A stretch of 64,000 bases of DNA, taken from Penelope pileata. Taxonomy: Eukaryota; Chordata; Aves; Galliformes; Cracidae. Below the pieces are notes generated by a model that did no database searches, was not told where the DNA came from, and was given only the letters and a program-made list of their open reading frames with translations. The position numbers were made by a program, and so were the translations under genes. The stretch lies in contig WBMW01005300.1 of the NCBI GenBank assembly GCA_013396635.1, positions 1-64,000 of the forward strand, written 5' to 3'. Each line of letters begins with the position of its first letter. The first letter of the stretch is position 1. Shown piece after piece: positions 1-13,306 of the stretch.

Positions 1-3000
1 CCATGACAGCATTCCAGTCATGTCATCTTTGCTTCCAAGGTGAGCAGAGGTCTTTGGTAGGTTCCAGAGGAACAAAGAAGTTGTCCTTTCTGCTGTGAGA
101 AGCAAAGATCAAGGACAGCAACTAAACAGCCAGCGTTGGAGTTACAAGTGAAATGATAGAGGAAGGTGCTAGGAAAAGGTGAATGGGGGAGTATATTGAT
201 GAATGAGGTAAAAACAGAAGAAAAGTCAGAAAAGAAAGTGAGTGAAAATAAGAGAAAACTGAAATCTAGGTTTCTAGACTGAGAGGTGTCAGGGTCTGTC
301 ATCATTATTAATCATTATTATTACTGTCATTATTGCTTTTGGTTTTGTTGTTGTTTCTTTTTTTTCCCTTAGCAATAATAGTGCTAACAACAGTGTTAGG
401 AGCTGGGACAAAAGTCCCGTAAAAACTTGCAGAAGGCTTTAAAGGACAGAAGTCTGTCCAATAGTTATCCCTTCCAACTGTTAAGATGTGTCACATTTCC
501 TATTCAAAGATTAGGGGAAAATTAATACTTGTGCAGTGACTCGGAGACAGATGTTATCTGAATGAAGCAGAACTAGAGTTGATCAAATACATGTGAGAAA
601 TTCCGTCCCCTCCCCCAGTCTGCTTTCTACACCTCCCTCAAACTCTCGGGATTAGTAGTTTTCAGATTCCAAACAAAGGGGAGGAGGAGGGCACTCTCTT
701 TCCTATTGCTGAACAAACCTCTCCACGGAGCTGTAACCCCTCTAAAACAGCCCCTTGGCTTATATAGCTGGGGAGGGCCAGTCACGATGGACTGCAACTA
801 ATCCAAACATTGTGATAAACAAAAGAACGAGTTCTGTCTTCAAATAGGGTGTCTTAGAGGTTACAGCTGGTTACTGATCAGAGGCACTAAAAAAAATCAT
901 TAACCTACTGATGAGCAAAACCAGATTAGGCCCAGTGTTGCTGGTATAGAAGCACTTGGTGTGTGAAGTCTCTTGAGTCACGGGGCCTTGCTGCAGGGGG
1001 GACTCTGAGGGATGAGCTGCTCAAGGTGTTTACTCTTCCTGGTGCAGGAAGGACCCTCAGGGTGCAAATGTTTTATCTTCATTCCCGGCTCAACAGCAGA
1101 GATCCCCGGGCGGATGCTCACATCCTAAACTCTCCCGCTTCTGCCCAGAGCAACACAGCCCTTTGGGAAGGGGGATTTACGGCCTGAAAACTCTCTCAGC
1201 CCAAAGCCAAAGGGAAGTCGGAGGGTTGGTCTGGAGTGAAACCTCCCCCCCAGGAAGTGAGGGGATGGAACACAAGGCAAAAACATAACCTGATGCTGTG
1301 GAGCAAAAGAGAATGAGTTGTCCTCACTTTGAATTCAGATACTATTCAGAATGTATTTTTAATTTGGTTTTATTTAAGCAGGGTTTAGAAAGCCTGCTCC
1401 CTAAATAATTCAGATTTTAATTAAATAGCCAGTGGCAAGAAAAGGGGTGGTGGGAAGGAGATGTGGCACCTGCTTCTGCTCCGAGGAACATCCTTTCATG
1501 GAAAGGATAAGAGAGTCAGAAGCCTCCTGGTAATATTATTGAATTCATGGCAGTATATGAGAACTAAAGAAAGATAAGAATAAGGATTTACAATAGAACT
1601 ATGTAAGAAGAAAACTGGAGCAACTGAAATAAAATGGGTGTTCAGTCCTTAAAGTCAGGATATCATCATACTGAGCAGGTCCTCCCTTTTAACTCTCACA
1701 GGTCACCCCTTTTGCTATTCACTCGTGGTTCTTCTGTTCTCTTTTATACCTTGCCAATGGAAAAAAGGTCTGTTGCATAATTGGCTACAGTAACACATTT
1801 TCTGAAAATTAAGTACAGGGAAATTTCTTGGACTTACAGGTTTTGTTTATGTTCCTTTTTTTTTTACAGCTGCATATCCACATGGGAAAGCACTTCCCCA
1901 AGTGGGATCCACATTGCCAGTGACTTGCACAATTGATCCACTCCTATAGGAGGAAACTTCACCAAGATGAGTGGCATCGATGATAATTATCTGGAGAAGC
2001 AATAACTCTAAGCAGTAAAGACTTCTGCCGTTAATTCCTTTTACCCTTGGAAGGAAGGAAGGTAGGAAGGAAAAGGAAAAAGGANGGAAAAGGAAAAGAA
2101 GGGGCTATGCAAAAGTATGTTACACCATTTCTTAGGTGTGATATTCATGTGAATTGTTTTAAATCTTCATTTGCAGGATCTCTAAAGTTAGGGAAATAAT
2201 CCAGACACTCTTAGCTTCTTTTCTGAAGGAAATCATCATTATGAGCTCATACTTTCTGTCTGCCTGCCTACCAGCCTGTCTCTTGCCTGTACCTTTCCTC
2301 CCACTCTACGCTGTAAGCCACTGATGGATTTCAGCTTAGTCAAGAGCAAAGTGGAGAACACAAAAGGTATGCAGCTTCTACTAGCTTTGTAAACCAGACA
2401 CGAGGGCACATGAGCAAGACCGTGGAAAGAGCCACCTCTCAGATCACGTAAGGTGACATCCCAGGTAGAAGAGAGCTTACGAATGGCCCTGTTTTGAGAC
2501 AACCTTCAGTGAGTGCCTGCAGTTGCAGTGAGTCTGCAGGAAACCAAGTTCCTTGAGCTCAGTGCTGGTTCAGAGAGCCTCCTTCAAACTGATGCATCAA
2601 AAGGAAAAATGTAATGCATACAGCTGATATGGTAACTCTGCTTTTGATGACAATGACATATATTAGCATTTTATTTTGAATTCCTTCTCTGTCTCCTACT
2701 CTCCTCTTTTTCTCCCCTCCTCTTTTCTCTGCTCAGTGGCACATATATGTTCACACACAGATATACGTCACAAAGCCTTGGCAGATTTTAGTTGTGGAGT
2801 CCTAAAGCTGAGGGTAACATTCAGAGCTTTTGCAGAGAGGAAGACTGAGTGGGTATTGCATCAATGGGCAGAGACTCAAATAGTGGAGATTTAATTTTGC
2901 GTGTTCTGTGTCCTTCTGGGCTTTTGTTCCTTGTCTCTATAATGAGGATTTCTTCCACCTTTTCTTCATCCAGACGGTAATGGCTGAGGTTTCTCAGACA

Positions 3001-6000
3001 GGTCTTACTAGGTCTGATCTCACGTAAACATTGGGAAAAATCCTCTCTGGCAAGGAGAAGTAGAAAGGTTCTTGGTTCTGTTGTCCTTATCCAAGTAGGA
3101 GTCAGACCCAGAGGAAGCACCAATAGCTCTCCCGGGTAAGAGCTCATCTCTTTTCACCATGTACAGGCATCACATGCTTCTTCTTGTGCTAGCACGCTAT
3201 CACATGTTGCATGCTGTTGCTGTAAATTATTAATTGTTATAAATGAGCAAATTCCATCTTGCTTGTGTGCTTCATTTCATTCATCCAGTGATCAAGGTCA
3301 GATGTTGCATAAAAAAATGTAATTCCAACTTTGAGCAGGCAGCCCTTGCAGCAACTGTAGAGATCATTCTGTCCCCGTTCCCTCTTAGATTGCCGTTCCT
3401 ATACACACTCTCGAACAGGAAAGAAAATGCTTGCAATACCCTGATCTATTTCCTTGCCAAACTTTTGGATGGAAGCATCCCAAACACATCTTACAAGAAA
3501 AAAAAAAATTAAAAATTGGGAGAGAGAGAAAGAGAGAAAAAGTATGTTTGGAATGCTGTATTTGAATTAAATAGACATATTATCCTAGATTCTTTTTCCC
3601 AGTTTATTTTCTCACCTGACAAAAAAAAAGATAAATTATTCTGTTAGTAACAACGTACTTGTCTCTCATATTTGAAATTACTCCTGAATGGAAGTTCTTA
3701 CTAAAAAGGGTTTAATTTTAGCATTTTGATGGGAAGCAGAGATACCAGTTTTGCATTTAGCTCTCCTACTCACCACCCCCATTTACATTCTCAGGAGAAT
3801 TTAGAGCTCAGGAGAGGTGCCAGACTGGCATCGTTGGAAACTCAGAGTCCGTTTATCTGAAGGCTGCGGCATTTTGCACCACTGCTGTATGGGAACCTGG
3901 TGGGAAAGTTCATGGGTGAGATGGCACCTTATGCATTAGACGTTTGCGCAGTGCATCTTGGATTGAGTGAGGACTGCTTCCTCCTGCAATACCTCTGACC
4001 AGCAGTACCAACGAGGCACACTGGGGAGGAGGGCAAGATGGATAATCCACCCCAAAGCTCTACCCTGAGACTGAATTTTGCCTCCTGGATGTGGCAGTGA
4101 GTTTCCAAAGTGAGAAGGCACGCAGAGCCACTCTTTTTGATCATGTCTTGGCGTTGTATACAATGTATGCTTCTCGGCAGGACAAATCACTCCGAGCCAA
4201 GTGCCATGTTGCAGTGGCTAGACTGCTTCCTGCCAACCTGGTCTGCTGTAGTTCACCGAGCCCAGCTGCTCTGTCCTGGAGTCTGGGGCGCTGACACCTG
4301 ATGGCATTGCAGAACAGCTGTGGAAAAGATGGAATTCTGTTTTCTCCCCAGCAGTCTGCATTTCAGAAGGACAGAACTGTCAAAACCACTGCTGTAGCTT
4401 CTTATTCTGCGCTCATACAAGAACTGAGTCAGGGGCGTCTGTGGAGGAGAATGAAAGAAATGCTCTGCTCCATGCACAGCTTGCACAGGAGCAGACACTG
4501 AGGAACACTGGAATATCAGCCGGCACATGCGGGGCTGAACTATTTGACACTGTTCCAACATTTCTGAAAAGAGGCAGTTTGGTTTTAGAAATAGTCCATC
4601 TTTTTTTGGTTTGTTTGTTTCTTTTTTACTTACTGTATGTGGACTCCGTGCTGCAATTTGCTGTAATCCTGCTGCCTTCAAGAGGTGCCTTGTTCTGCTC
4701 CTGCGCTTTGAGTTGTGATGAAGCACACTGGTGCAGCTGGCAGGACGTTGCCATGTGACGTCTCCAGCGCTTGTTCTGACAGCACATTTCTGATAGAAAT
4801 CTATGGCAGTGATTGCAAGTGAATTGAAGGCAGACAAAATGCTAAACACCGTGGTTAATTGGTTTGTCAAATTATTTTCTGATATTCTGTAAAGATTTTG
4901 CTAGTGAAATTTTGTCCAGTCTCCCAAACTGCTTCACTGAATATCAGATTGCTGAGTTTGGGGGGGTTCTTATTTTGGGGGAGGAAAGAAGGAAGGGAGA
5001 GGGTTTGTTTGGTCTTTAGTTTCCAGAGAGGTTCTATTTGAATGTGGGGAGGCCATTTGATTTCCTAGCAGTTGTCCAGAAAAAGCGTCTTTTAGAAGGT
5101 GGATGGACTTTGAAGGTTGGCTGGACAGAAGGCTGGAACGTGAACTGTTAGGAACAATTCTATTGTTCTATGATTCTTAAGGAGACGGACGAAAAGATTC
5201 TTGCACTGCTAATGAATTGCCAGAAAACTGAACCTAAACTGCTATCAAGAGTAAGTAATGATCACAACACTGTCTTTCGTTACAAATCTGACTTCTGTTT
5301 TGATATTAAATACAAATGCTACATAAAAATATGCAATATGCAAAAATGAAAATAAAAATAAGGATAGAAGATCGCAGTCTGTTTCGGTCAATATGATTTA
5401 AATGCCCATTTTCGCTAAGAATTTAAATGACAATTTCTTAGAAATTGCTTTTATCCCATGGGAGAAAAATACATTTTGACATTTCAGGAACAAGCAAGAG
5501 TATTGCTGTTTTGGGCAGCAGTGCAGTGGGCACAGAAAGCCTTAGAGGCAAGGCCTTTTAACAACTAATATGACCTGGCAAGCCAACAAACAGGAAAGGC
5601 AAAATCTGGGCTGCTCAAAGGAGCACAACATATGTACTAAAAGCCTTTTATGAAAATGTTTTGGTGTGGAACCTGTTACCCATGGACCTGAATTCTTAAA
5701 ATTCTTAAAATCCTCTTTTCCCTGGGAGGCCAACGCTTACATGTCTTACACTGCTGGCTGCTCTGCTCCGTGCTGCAGCCCTCAGCTCACAGACAGAAGC
5801 ATGGGGGCCCATCCAGACCTGCGAGCCTGCAGGTAACCAGCGGAACAGCCTGCAGTGTTCCCAACAGAATTACCTGTGTTTCCCTTCGAGGCAGAGGGAA
5901 GAGAAATTGTCCTTCTGGATAAATGGGTGTTTTATCTTTGACTCATTCCAGACGCAGATGACTCAGCCAGGTGTCAGGTTCCTTTCCTGTTTCCAAGAGC

Positions 6001-8652
6001 TGGACCTGACCTGCAAGATCAGGATCCTGATCCATAGATCCTCACAGAACTCTCTGTGCAGCACTATCTCAGCCCATTTTTTTCCGGGCTGTTTTGAAGA
6101 GCCCAGTTCTAGTGCAGCTTCCTTGTACAAAACACCCAAGCTCACTATCCATTTCTTTGTGTCATTGTGTGGTTAAGATTTGGACCTTTAGGGAGCAAGC
6201 TAATGTTTTAGTTCATGTTGTGCCAGTGCTTTCCAGAATTTGCTTTTCCCTTTTTATGTCTCTTTACAAGTATAAAAACATGAGATACGCCAGGTCTTCC
6301 TTCCTACAGATGTCTCAGAGGGCATTGCAGCAGCTCAGATAGTAAACACCGCCTCTGTCTACATATAGACAAAATAAAATAGGCCAACACTTTCAACAGC
6401 TGCATAATCTGCAAAAGCTGCCGACTGTGGGTAGCAGATGTTTGTGATTATCCTGGATACAAAGGAAATAGGACCTAGGAGGGCAGGCCAGAAGTGGAGA
6501 GGAACCATAGGAGCAAGGTATGCAGACAGTGCACCCAGACAACAGCCCTTGGCTAACGCGGGTCTGTGCCTGCTCAGCGTCAGAAGCGGTCAGAGGACCT
6601 GGTGGGGAGGTGTGCAACACCAGCCTCATTCCTACAAACAGGGAAAGAACCTGGGGGATCCGAGGTTACCGGGTGAGCTGCTGCCTGTGCTGGGTAAAGC
6701 ACCTGGAGCTCTGCATCCCCCTCTCTTTGAGAGGCTGAGAGCTCCTGTGCCTTAGCAGGACAGACTGCTGGGCAGGCAGGGCTTCACCCTTTCCTGGGTC
6801 TGCATGCTCTGCTGAGAACAGGGTGGGGGCTTTTCCTAGCTGCATATTCTGTCTCATTTTTACAAGCACATTCTGGGAAAAAAAAATAAAAATAGTGCTT
6901 TGCCTGCAAAAGTGCTTTGCCTTTGATTCTGACCCAGATCTTTCCAAACCGTCGCAGCTACAGAGCTAAGTGGAATGTAGCAAAACCCTCACCTGGCTCA
7001 GGGAGCGCAGCACCCGCTGCACCAACAGGGGAAGGTTGTGAGGCGTGGGGTGGGCAGGGTGCTGCACACAGCTGTGGAGGAGCTGGTGGTGTGTGGGAGC
7101 AGGTCTTGTCCTCTGCTGGCACTGTGCTTCTGCAGATGCACAGTGGCAGGTTGTGAAAGACGTCTTCAAAAAATGCTGCACTCTTTAACACTTAAACTTG
7201 CGTTTATGTATTACTTTTACATGGGATTGCCCTGTGTGTGGTGTCCATGCTAAAATCCACTGATACGTTCTGGGTCAAGGATTCACTGCAGGATATTGGT
7301 TGAAGACAGAAGGTCATCTTCACACTCCAGCTCATTGTCCAAACACGATTTGAGAAACACAACAAAATGGTTGGGCTGGAAGGTGCCAGTGACCTTACAC
7401 AAGGACTGACCTCCCCCGAGGTGTGTGAGGCAGGGATCCAGTACCTAAAGATGTATTTCAAAGAGACACCTAGGTGAAATTCTAGCCTGGTTGAAACAGA
7501 TAGGAGCTTTGATCAGTAGATTTCCATTTGGTTTGTGTACTATCACAGCTGAGGTGGAGCGAGCGTTGTGTTCACATTTCAAACCCTGTAGCCAAACAGT
7601 TAGCAAAGTCTAATAATAAATAAAAGCAGGACCTTGAGGACAGCACAATCAAGTTCTGTTTCCAGTTGTACTCCAGACTGCTTGTACAACCTTGACAAAG
7701 ACTTGGCATGGAAACTCTGAGGCTGCACCAGAGAGGAAGAAATGCAGAGCTGGAGCTTGCAGGAGGCAGCTGCTGGAGGATGGAGACAGAGGCAAAGGGT
7801 CCGTGCCAGAGCAGGCAGTGGGCAGTGGAGAGGGGCTGCTGGGAGAGTGAACCAAGCATCTCATGGTTTGCAGAACTTTGCCAGAAAACAGCAGGTAAAG
7901 TCAGATAGATGGAAGGGGGGGGAGGCATGTTCTCCTGCCCCAATCTGTGCCCACTTTTAGCTGCAAATCCCTGCTAAACATGCAGAGCTCCACCCAGGCT
8001 GGTAAGAAATATGTGCCCTAGGAATAGGGTTATCCTACTGTTATTTTGTAGTGTTCCCAGGAGTGAGAGCAAAGGAAGGATCCTTTCTTGACTAAGCACT
8101 GTGATTTTATTTTGTTTTTCTCAAATACAAAGAACCTTTCAGTAGAAATCATTCCCATGTAAGTGTCTACCCCCACAGCAAGGCTGAAAGTGCTGAAGAG
8201 AAACCCCAAATTTGTAGAAAACTATACTAAAATCATGTGCTTCATCTGGTCACAAGAGAGTAAAGGGAAAGAAATAGCAGAGGTCTGTCCTAACTGAACG
8301 CTGGGGAATCAAGAGCTGTTTGTTGAAATAGCCTTTCTTAGTGGTTATTATGCTCTCAGAACAGGGGAAAAAGCCAAAGAAAAGTATTAAAAGAGCCTGA
8401 ATAGAAATGTAGCTATTTCCATTTCACTAACCGTGATGAATTTTGAAAAGACGTTTCATCTTCAGAGCAGGACTAAATTACAGACAGGATGACAGATGGG
8501 TTTTGGGCTGAGTACAAGGCTGCAAATCACTTAAATGGCTCTGGTAACATCAGACTGCAGGGATGCTACCAGTTTAGAAATTTAGAAATGTTACTACCAA
8601 AACATCTTTTATTGATTAGTTTGCATAAAAAAGTATTTTGATAAAATGTCTT
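1..8652. other. Intergenic, no supported gene
   Basis: No open frame shows a recognisable protein family. The longest, about 205 codons on the minus strand at 4,253-4,870, has unstructured composition and no motif. Simple tracts include a GAGA stretch near 3,520-3,543 and a GTTT run near 4,610. A possible CR1 terminus (ATTCTATTGTTCTATGATTC) near 5,157-5,178 is too short to call. A TATA-like TTATATAGC at about 760 has no linked gene. Confidence 0.7.
2048..2103 (+). repeat. GGAA/AAGG purine simple repeat
   Basis: This is a homopurine tract of GGAA, GGAAAA and AAGG units with one N at 2,085. It could form triplex or be length-polymorphic. Confidence 0.9.
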
Positions 8653-9255
8653 TTCTCTATAGATGAAGCGTGTGTGCCAGCAGGTCGAGGGAGGTGATCC
8701 TCCCCCTCTACTCTGCCCTGGTCAGGCCTCAGCTGCAGTACTGTATCCAGTTCTGGGCTCCCCTGTATAAGAAAGACAGGGACCTCCTGGAAAGAGTCCA
8801 GCGGAGGGCCACAAAGATGATCAAGGGCCTGGAGCATCTCCCCTATGAGGAGAGGCTCAGTAAGCTGGGTCTGTTCAGCCTGGAGAAAAGAAGGCTGAGA
8901 GGGGACCTGATCCATGTCTATAAGTATCTTCGTTGCGGGAGGCAAATGGAGGTGGGGAACCTCTTTTCGGTGGTCAGTGGGGACAGGACAAGGGGCAATG
9001 GCCTTAAGCTGGAGCACAGGAAGTTCCGCACCAACATGCGGAAGAACTTCTTCACGGTGCGGGTGACGGAGCACTGGAACAGGCTGCCCAGGGAGGGTGT
9101 GGAGTCTCCTTCCCTGGAGATATTCAAGACCCGCCTGGACGCCTACCTGTGCAACCTGCTGTAGGGAACCTGCTCTGGCAGGGGGGTTGGACTCGATGAT
9201 CTCTCGAGGTCCCTTCCAACCCCTGCAATTCTGTGATTCTGTGATTCTGTGATCT
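8653..9255 (+). mobile_element. CR1 LINE fragment with open reverse-transcriptase C-terminus
   Basis: This is a 5'-truncated CR1 retrotransposon. A frame from about 8,670 to TAG at 9,162-9,164 stays open for 164 codons. It shows CR1 pol C-terminal motifs: LYSALVRPQLQYC, LLERVQRRATKMIKGLEHLP, RLSKLGLFSLEKRRLRGDLI, FFTVRVTEHWNRLPREGVES and LEIFKTRLDAYL. It is followed by the CR1 3' end, with three ATTCTGTG-type units at about 9,229-9,253. It cannot be autonomous because the endonuclease and most of the polymerase are missing. It is the best preserved CR1 in the window. Confidence 0.95.
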
Positions 9256-12200
9256 CCTCACTAATGCTGAAAAGTGCTAGAACAAAAGAAACAATCTGAA
9301 CCTCACTCTGGCAGTGCAGCTGCTCTGCTTCTCCTCCCGTGGTCTCCCAGCTGTGCTCGCTGCTTAGCAGGCTCCAGCCTGATCCCTTGGTTCCCTCACA
9401 CCCCGCAACATTCTCTTCCACCCTGGAGAAAAACCTCTGCTGGGCTGTGTCACAAACACGGGGGCCAACCTTACACATCAGGCACATCATGTAACACATG
9501 AAGCTTGTGAGAGAGGCCAGAGCACAGGGAGGAGCCTTCTTGCAGAAGCCCCATGGCCTGCAGCTGGTCCCAGGTTCCCCAGGCAGCTGGTCTGGCCCAT
9601 GGGGTTGTGGGCTGCGAGATGAAACCCAAGGACAGCACGTACTTCTGCTCCCATGGAACTCTGAGTCAAGAAGCAGCTCTGGGTGACCAGGATCGGAGAG
9701 TTTGGTCTTCCCCAGCCAGCCTTAGCGCTATGTTTGGAAGGCCCTGTGCCCAAGAGGTCCTGTCGTCGTGTTGTTCTGTCAGAGCTCGCTTCTCACTGCC
9801 CCATTTCCTTCTGGCCTTTCCTTTCCCATAACAAGGCCTGGAAATTAGCTTGTTTTTCTAATTATTCTAACACTCCCACTTCTGTAAAACCTGAAGTTCC
9901 TTTAAAGGAAGAAACCTGGTGCTCCTCCCCACTTTGCATAGCAGGCTTCCTCGGTGCCCAGGCCAGGAGAGCTGGAGGGGTGCAGGAGGCTGTTCCTCAG
10001 CAGGCGGCAAAATCACAGCCTCTGGTTATGTTTGGATAAACAAGACCTGCTTCGTGTTTATCAAAAGCCTGCAGCAGTTTGCTTTGTCATCCGTCAGTTA
10101 TTATATTCATAATAGAAACATTAATAGTGATACACAGCATGTATCTGAGATAATATTTTAATCATACTGGACATAAATTGATCAGAGGTCCCCAGACCTC
10201 CAGCTCTGTCACCATTCACCTCCAGGGTCTTTTTGTCAGATGCTGGCAATGCCAGGATAGTTCAGAGAACAAATAAAGAAGTTGAGTTAGCATGGAAACG
10301 CTCTGCTTCTGAGGTACCAGTTTAAGAAACTCAGCCTGATGATGAATATGTTATTTTAGGAAATCAATTCAGCACCATTTTCAGGTTCATAGATATTCCA
10401 GATGAAAAATACCTGTTAGGTCATTTGTCTGTCCTTCCTGCCAAGAAAGGATTATGGCAGCCATTGATATCTGAATTTGTGTCAGTCTTTCCAGATGCCC
10501 TCTATGCAGCCGCACAAATGTTGGCTGCAGATTGCTCCTGCCTTTTAGCTTCTCAAACACAGCCCTGTTGCTGTGCTCAGGGTGCCCATGGACACGGGAG
10601 CAGCCGGATGCAGCTTTCCAAAGGACAGGGCAAATCTGTGTGCAATCATTTTCATTCCTCCTAGTCGGGCTTCTGTATTCCTGGAAGAGAACGAGAAACA
10701 AGAATGGCCCAATGGGTGACAGCTTCGTGCTTCATTGCCTTCCTGGTGCCTGCCAGGCAACTCAGGTTTCTCCTGATGTTGAGGGAGGGTGTGTTAGACT
10801 TACTTCTTGATTTTGTTATCCAAGACTGATTCCTGAACTTTTAGTTCCATCCATGCAATTTGACAAGGAAGCAGCTATCTTGCCTTCACATGCTTAAATA
10901 TCATTGCCTCCTGGGTACTGGCACTGCCGGATGGATGGTTCTTAAGTTTAGTTCTTAAATTGCTTTTAGGAAGTACACAGGTAGAGCTCAAATTGCAGAA
11001 CGAAGTGTTTGCTTTGTAATGCAAATACTCGGATTAGAACAGACAGAAGCAAGAAGCTACTTGTGAGCTCCTTTATACCCTTCTACATGACTCATTGGAG
11101 ACTGCAAGGGTTAACCTGGTGCACGGCTGCTGGGTAGGAGAAGACAAAGGGGCCCCAGAAGCACACAGGTCTTCTCTTTCATTGCTGAGTCTCATTTCCA
11201 TGTGCCAGTTTCTCCTTGCCAGCAGCTAACTTCTCTTCCAGATTCCTCTAACATTTCCCTAGCGCAAGAAACCACCAGCTCCTGACAGAGCTCACTGGAA
11301 GCTCATCGCAAGTGCAGCCCTGTGCCCCTTCCACGGAGGAGCCAAACTGGGCTCGGATCCACTCCCTTCACCTAACACTGATGGGTTGGAAAGTTGTACA
11401 AAACACCTCAATGTGATGATGCTTTTAGCTAAGTACTGTGGGCTGTGCTGGCTCAGCACGTCTGCAGCACTGCCTCAGCTGCAGTGGGCAGGGGACAGCC
11501 ACCCAGGGGTGCCACTGCAGGGCTCCTGGACAGGCACTCTGCAACACACCCCTGGGGCTGGCAGCGATACGCTTGGACCAAGAAGCAAGCACAGTGAAAA
11601 CACAGAGATCCTGCCCTGCAGCAGCTCTAAGTGGGCTAGAGGAGCACAGAAATCTGACCGATAACTTGGATTTTTTTTTTCAAAAGACAAAAGCACTTTT
11701 CTTTAATGAAATATTCCTTTAAACTGTCACTCGGTTTGTTCAGCCAACTGAACACAATAGCAGATGGAGTCCCCGTTTCTTCTCCCAGCGTGTTCACAGC
11801 TGGAATGTGCAAATCCTTCATCTCTATTTATAAGAACATTAGTAAATATATTTTCATTCAGTGTTGCTATGGAGTCTGAATGGTAAATAACGAAGATTTC
11901 AATATATGAAGGTGGTTGGCACAGTAATCTGGGCTCCAATACCTTCCTGTAATACCATAATACAAGAAGATTTCTTTAGGAAAATACCTGTTTGATGCAT
12001 TCATATCTACAGCAGAATAGAGAATTTTACCAGTGTAATCCTACTACATAATCCGGAGTTCTTTTATATGGATTTAGTTTTTTAAAAGGACAATTCATGA
12101 TATGATCCTTTTAGTGTCACAAGGCATAATTTGCCAGAGGCCATTTAAGGTCTTTTAAGAACTTAAGGATATTTAGGAATACCTTTAAATGACAGTTTGG

Positions 12201-13245
12201 GAACTGTACAAAACAAAAATCAGAAAAACCAACCATGACAACCATGGCACACATTTTATTTTGTTGGATTTAAAGGAAGCATCTGTGCTGGGATCACACT
12301 GACTCACCCTGGGCGATTAGCTGTAGTGCTGACCCACACACTGAGGTTTCGGTGGTGCAAGGGGAGAGGGGGTGATGGATGAGCTGGAGGATGGAAGCAG
12401 CAGGGACCAAACTGCGTGCAGCAGCCAAACCCAGGGTGACTACGTGCTGGCAGTGTGAAGCTTCCAGTGCTCCCGGGAGAGGTATTTCAGGAGGAGGCAG
12501 GGAAATGTGAGACAGTGGCTATCTCCGGGTACCATAATTGTTCAATATAGTGAATTATTAATATCATAAACATGGCAGATTGTCAACACATGGAGACTGA
12601 ATGCTGTCATCGGGGTGTTTCTGCTGGTACAGCCACCACCACAGTGGGGCACTGAGGCCGATGGGCCACCTCCTCCCGGCCAGGCTCTGCCTCCCTTGCC
12701 TCGGGGACATCCCTGCATCATCGCAGCCATCTGCATCAGCCGAAATGAGCAGGTATTTGGGGAGCTGCAGTCCGACTGATCTATTTCAGCCAGCTGCTCT
12801 AGGATAAGACGTGGTGTGTCCTGGAAGTGCCTGTTTCATGCCAGCGCCAGGCTGCGACATCTGCTCGGGTGAGTCCCTGCCTGCAGCCCACAGCTCAGCC
12901 GTGTAAATGCAGCCCCGCTGACTGCAGGGAAGTTTTGCTGGACAAGCGCATTCCTCTGCATGGATAACTGTTGACATTCAATATACAAAAGTATTTCAAA
13001 AATTCTATTTACTTATTTGGGAGGTATTATTTACTTAGTTATATTTTTGTTCAGTATCCCTTAATGGGTTTGGAGGCAGAATTTATAGCGTTTGAATCTT
13101 TGAACTGCACATATCAGTTGAAATGCATGCTCATTTAATTATTTTTGCCAGAAGCTGTTGGAAAACCGAATTTCTTTCAAAAAAAACTGTAGCAAGGTTT
13201 TTCATTATTGGGCCAGTTTGTACACTTGTTTATAGAAAACTGAGG

Positions 13246-13248
<3 letters not shown>

Positions 13249-13283
<35 letters not shown>

Positions 13284-13306
13284 AAAAAAAAAGATTTTTA
13301 TTNNNN
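13249..13306 (+). repeat. Long A-run followed by a 4-N gap
   Basis: About 30 consecutive A are followed by TAAAAAAAAAAG, a short T stretch and NNNN at 13,303-13,306. No retrocopied coding sequence precedes it. It is either a simple A-run or an old retroposed tail whose body I cannot recognise. Confidence 0.9.

Noticed and set aside
4253..4870. 205-codon minus-strand open frame
   Set aside because: No family motif, no domain-like hydrophobic pattern, no splice or promoter context, and overlapping frames of similar length on the other strand.
5090..5180. Possible CR1 3' remnant ending in ATTCTATTGTTCTATGATTC
   Set aside because: Only the terminal 20-25 bases resemble CR1. The upstream part does not align.
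7355..7425. Possible reverse CR1 remnant (AAAATGGTTGGGCTGGAAGG)
   Set aside because: The resemblance is short and fades after about 40 bp. It needs a repeat search.
8616..9127. Minus-strand frames over the 8.65 kb CR1
   Set aside because: They are antisense to the CR1 polymerase frame.
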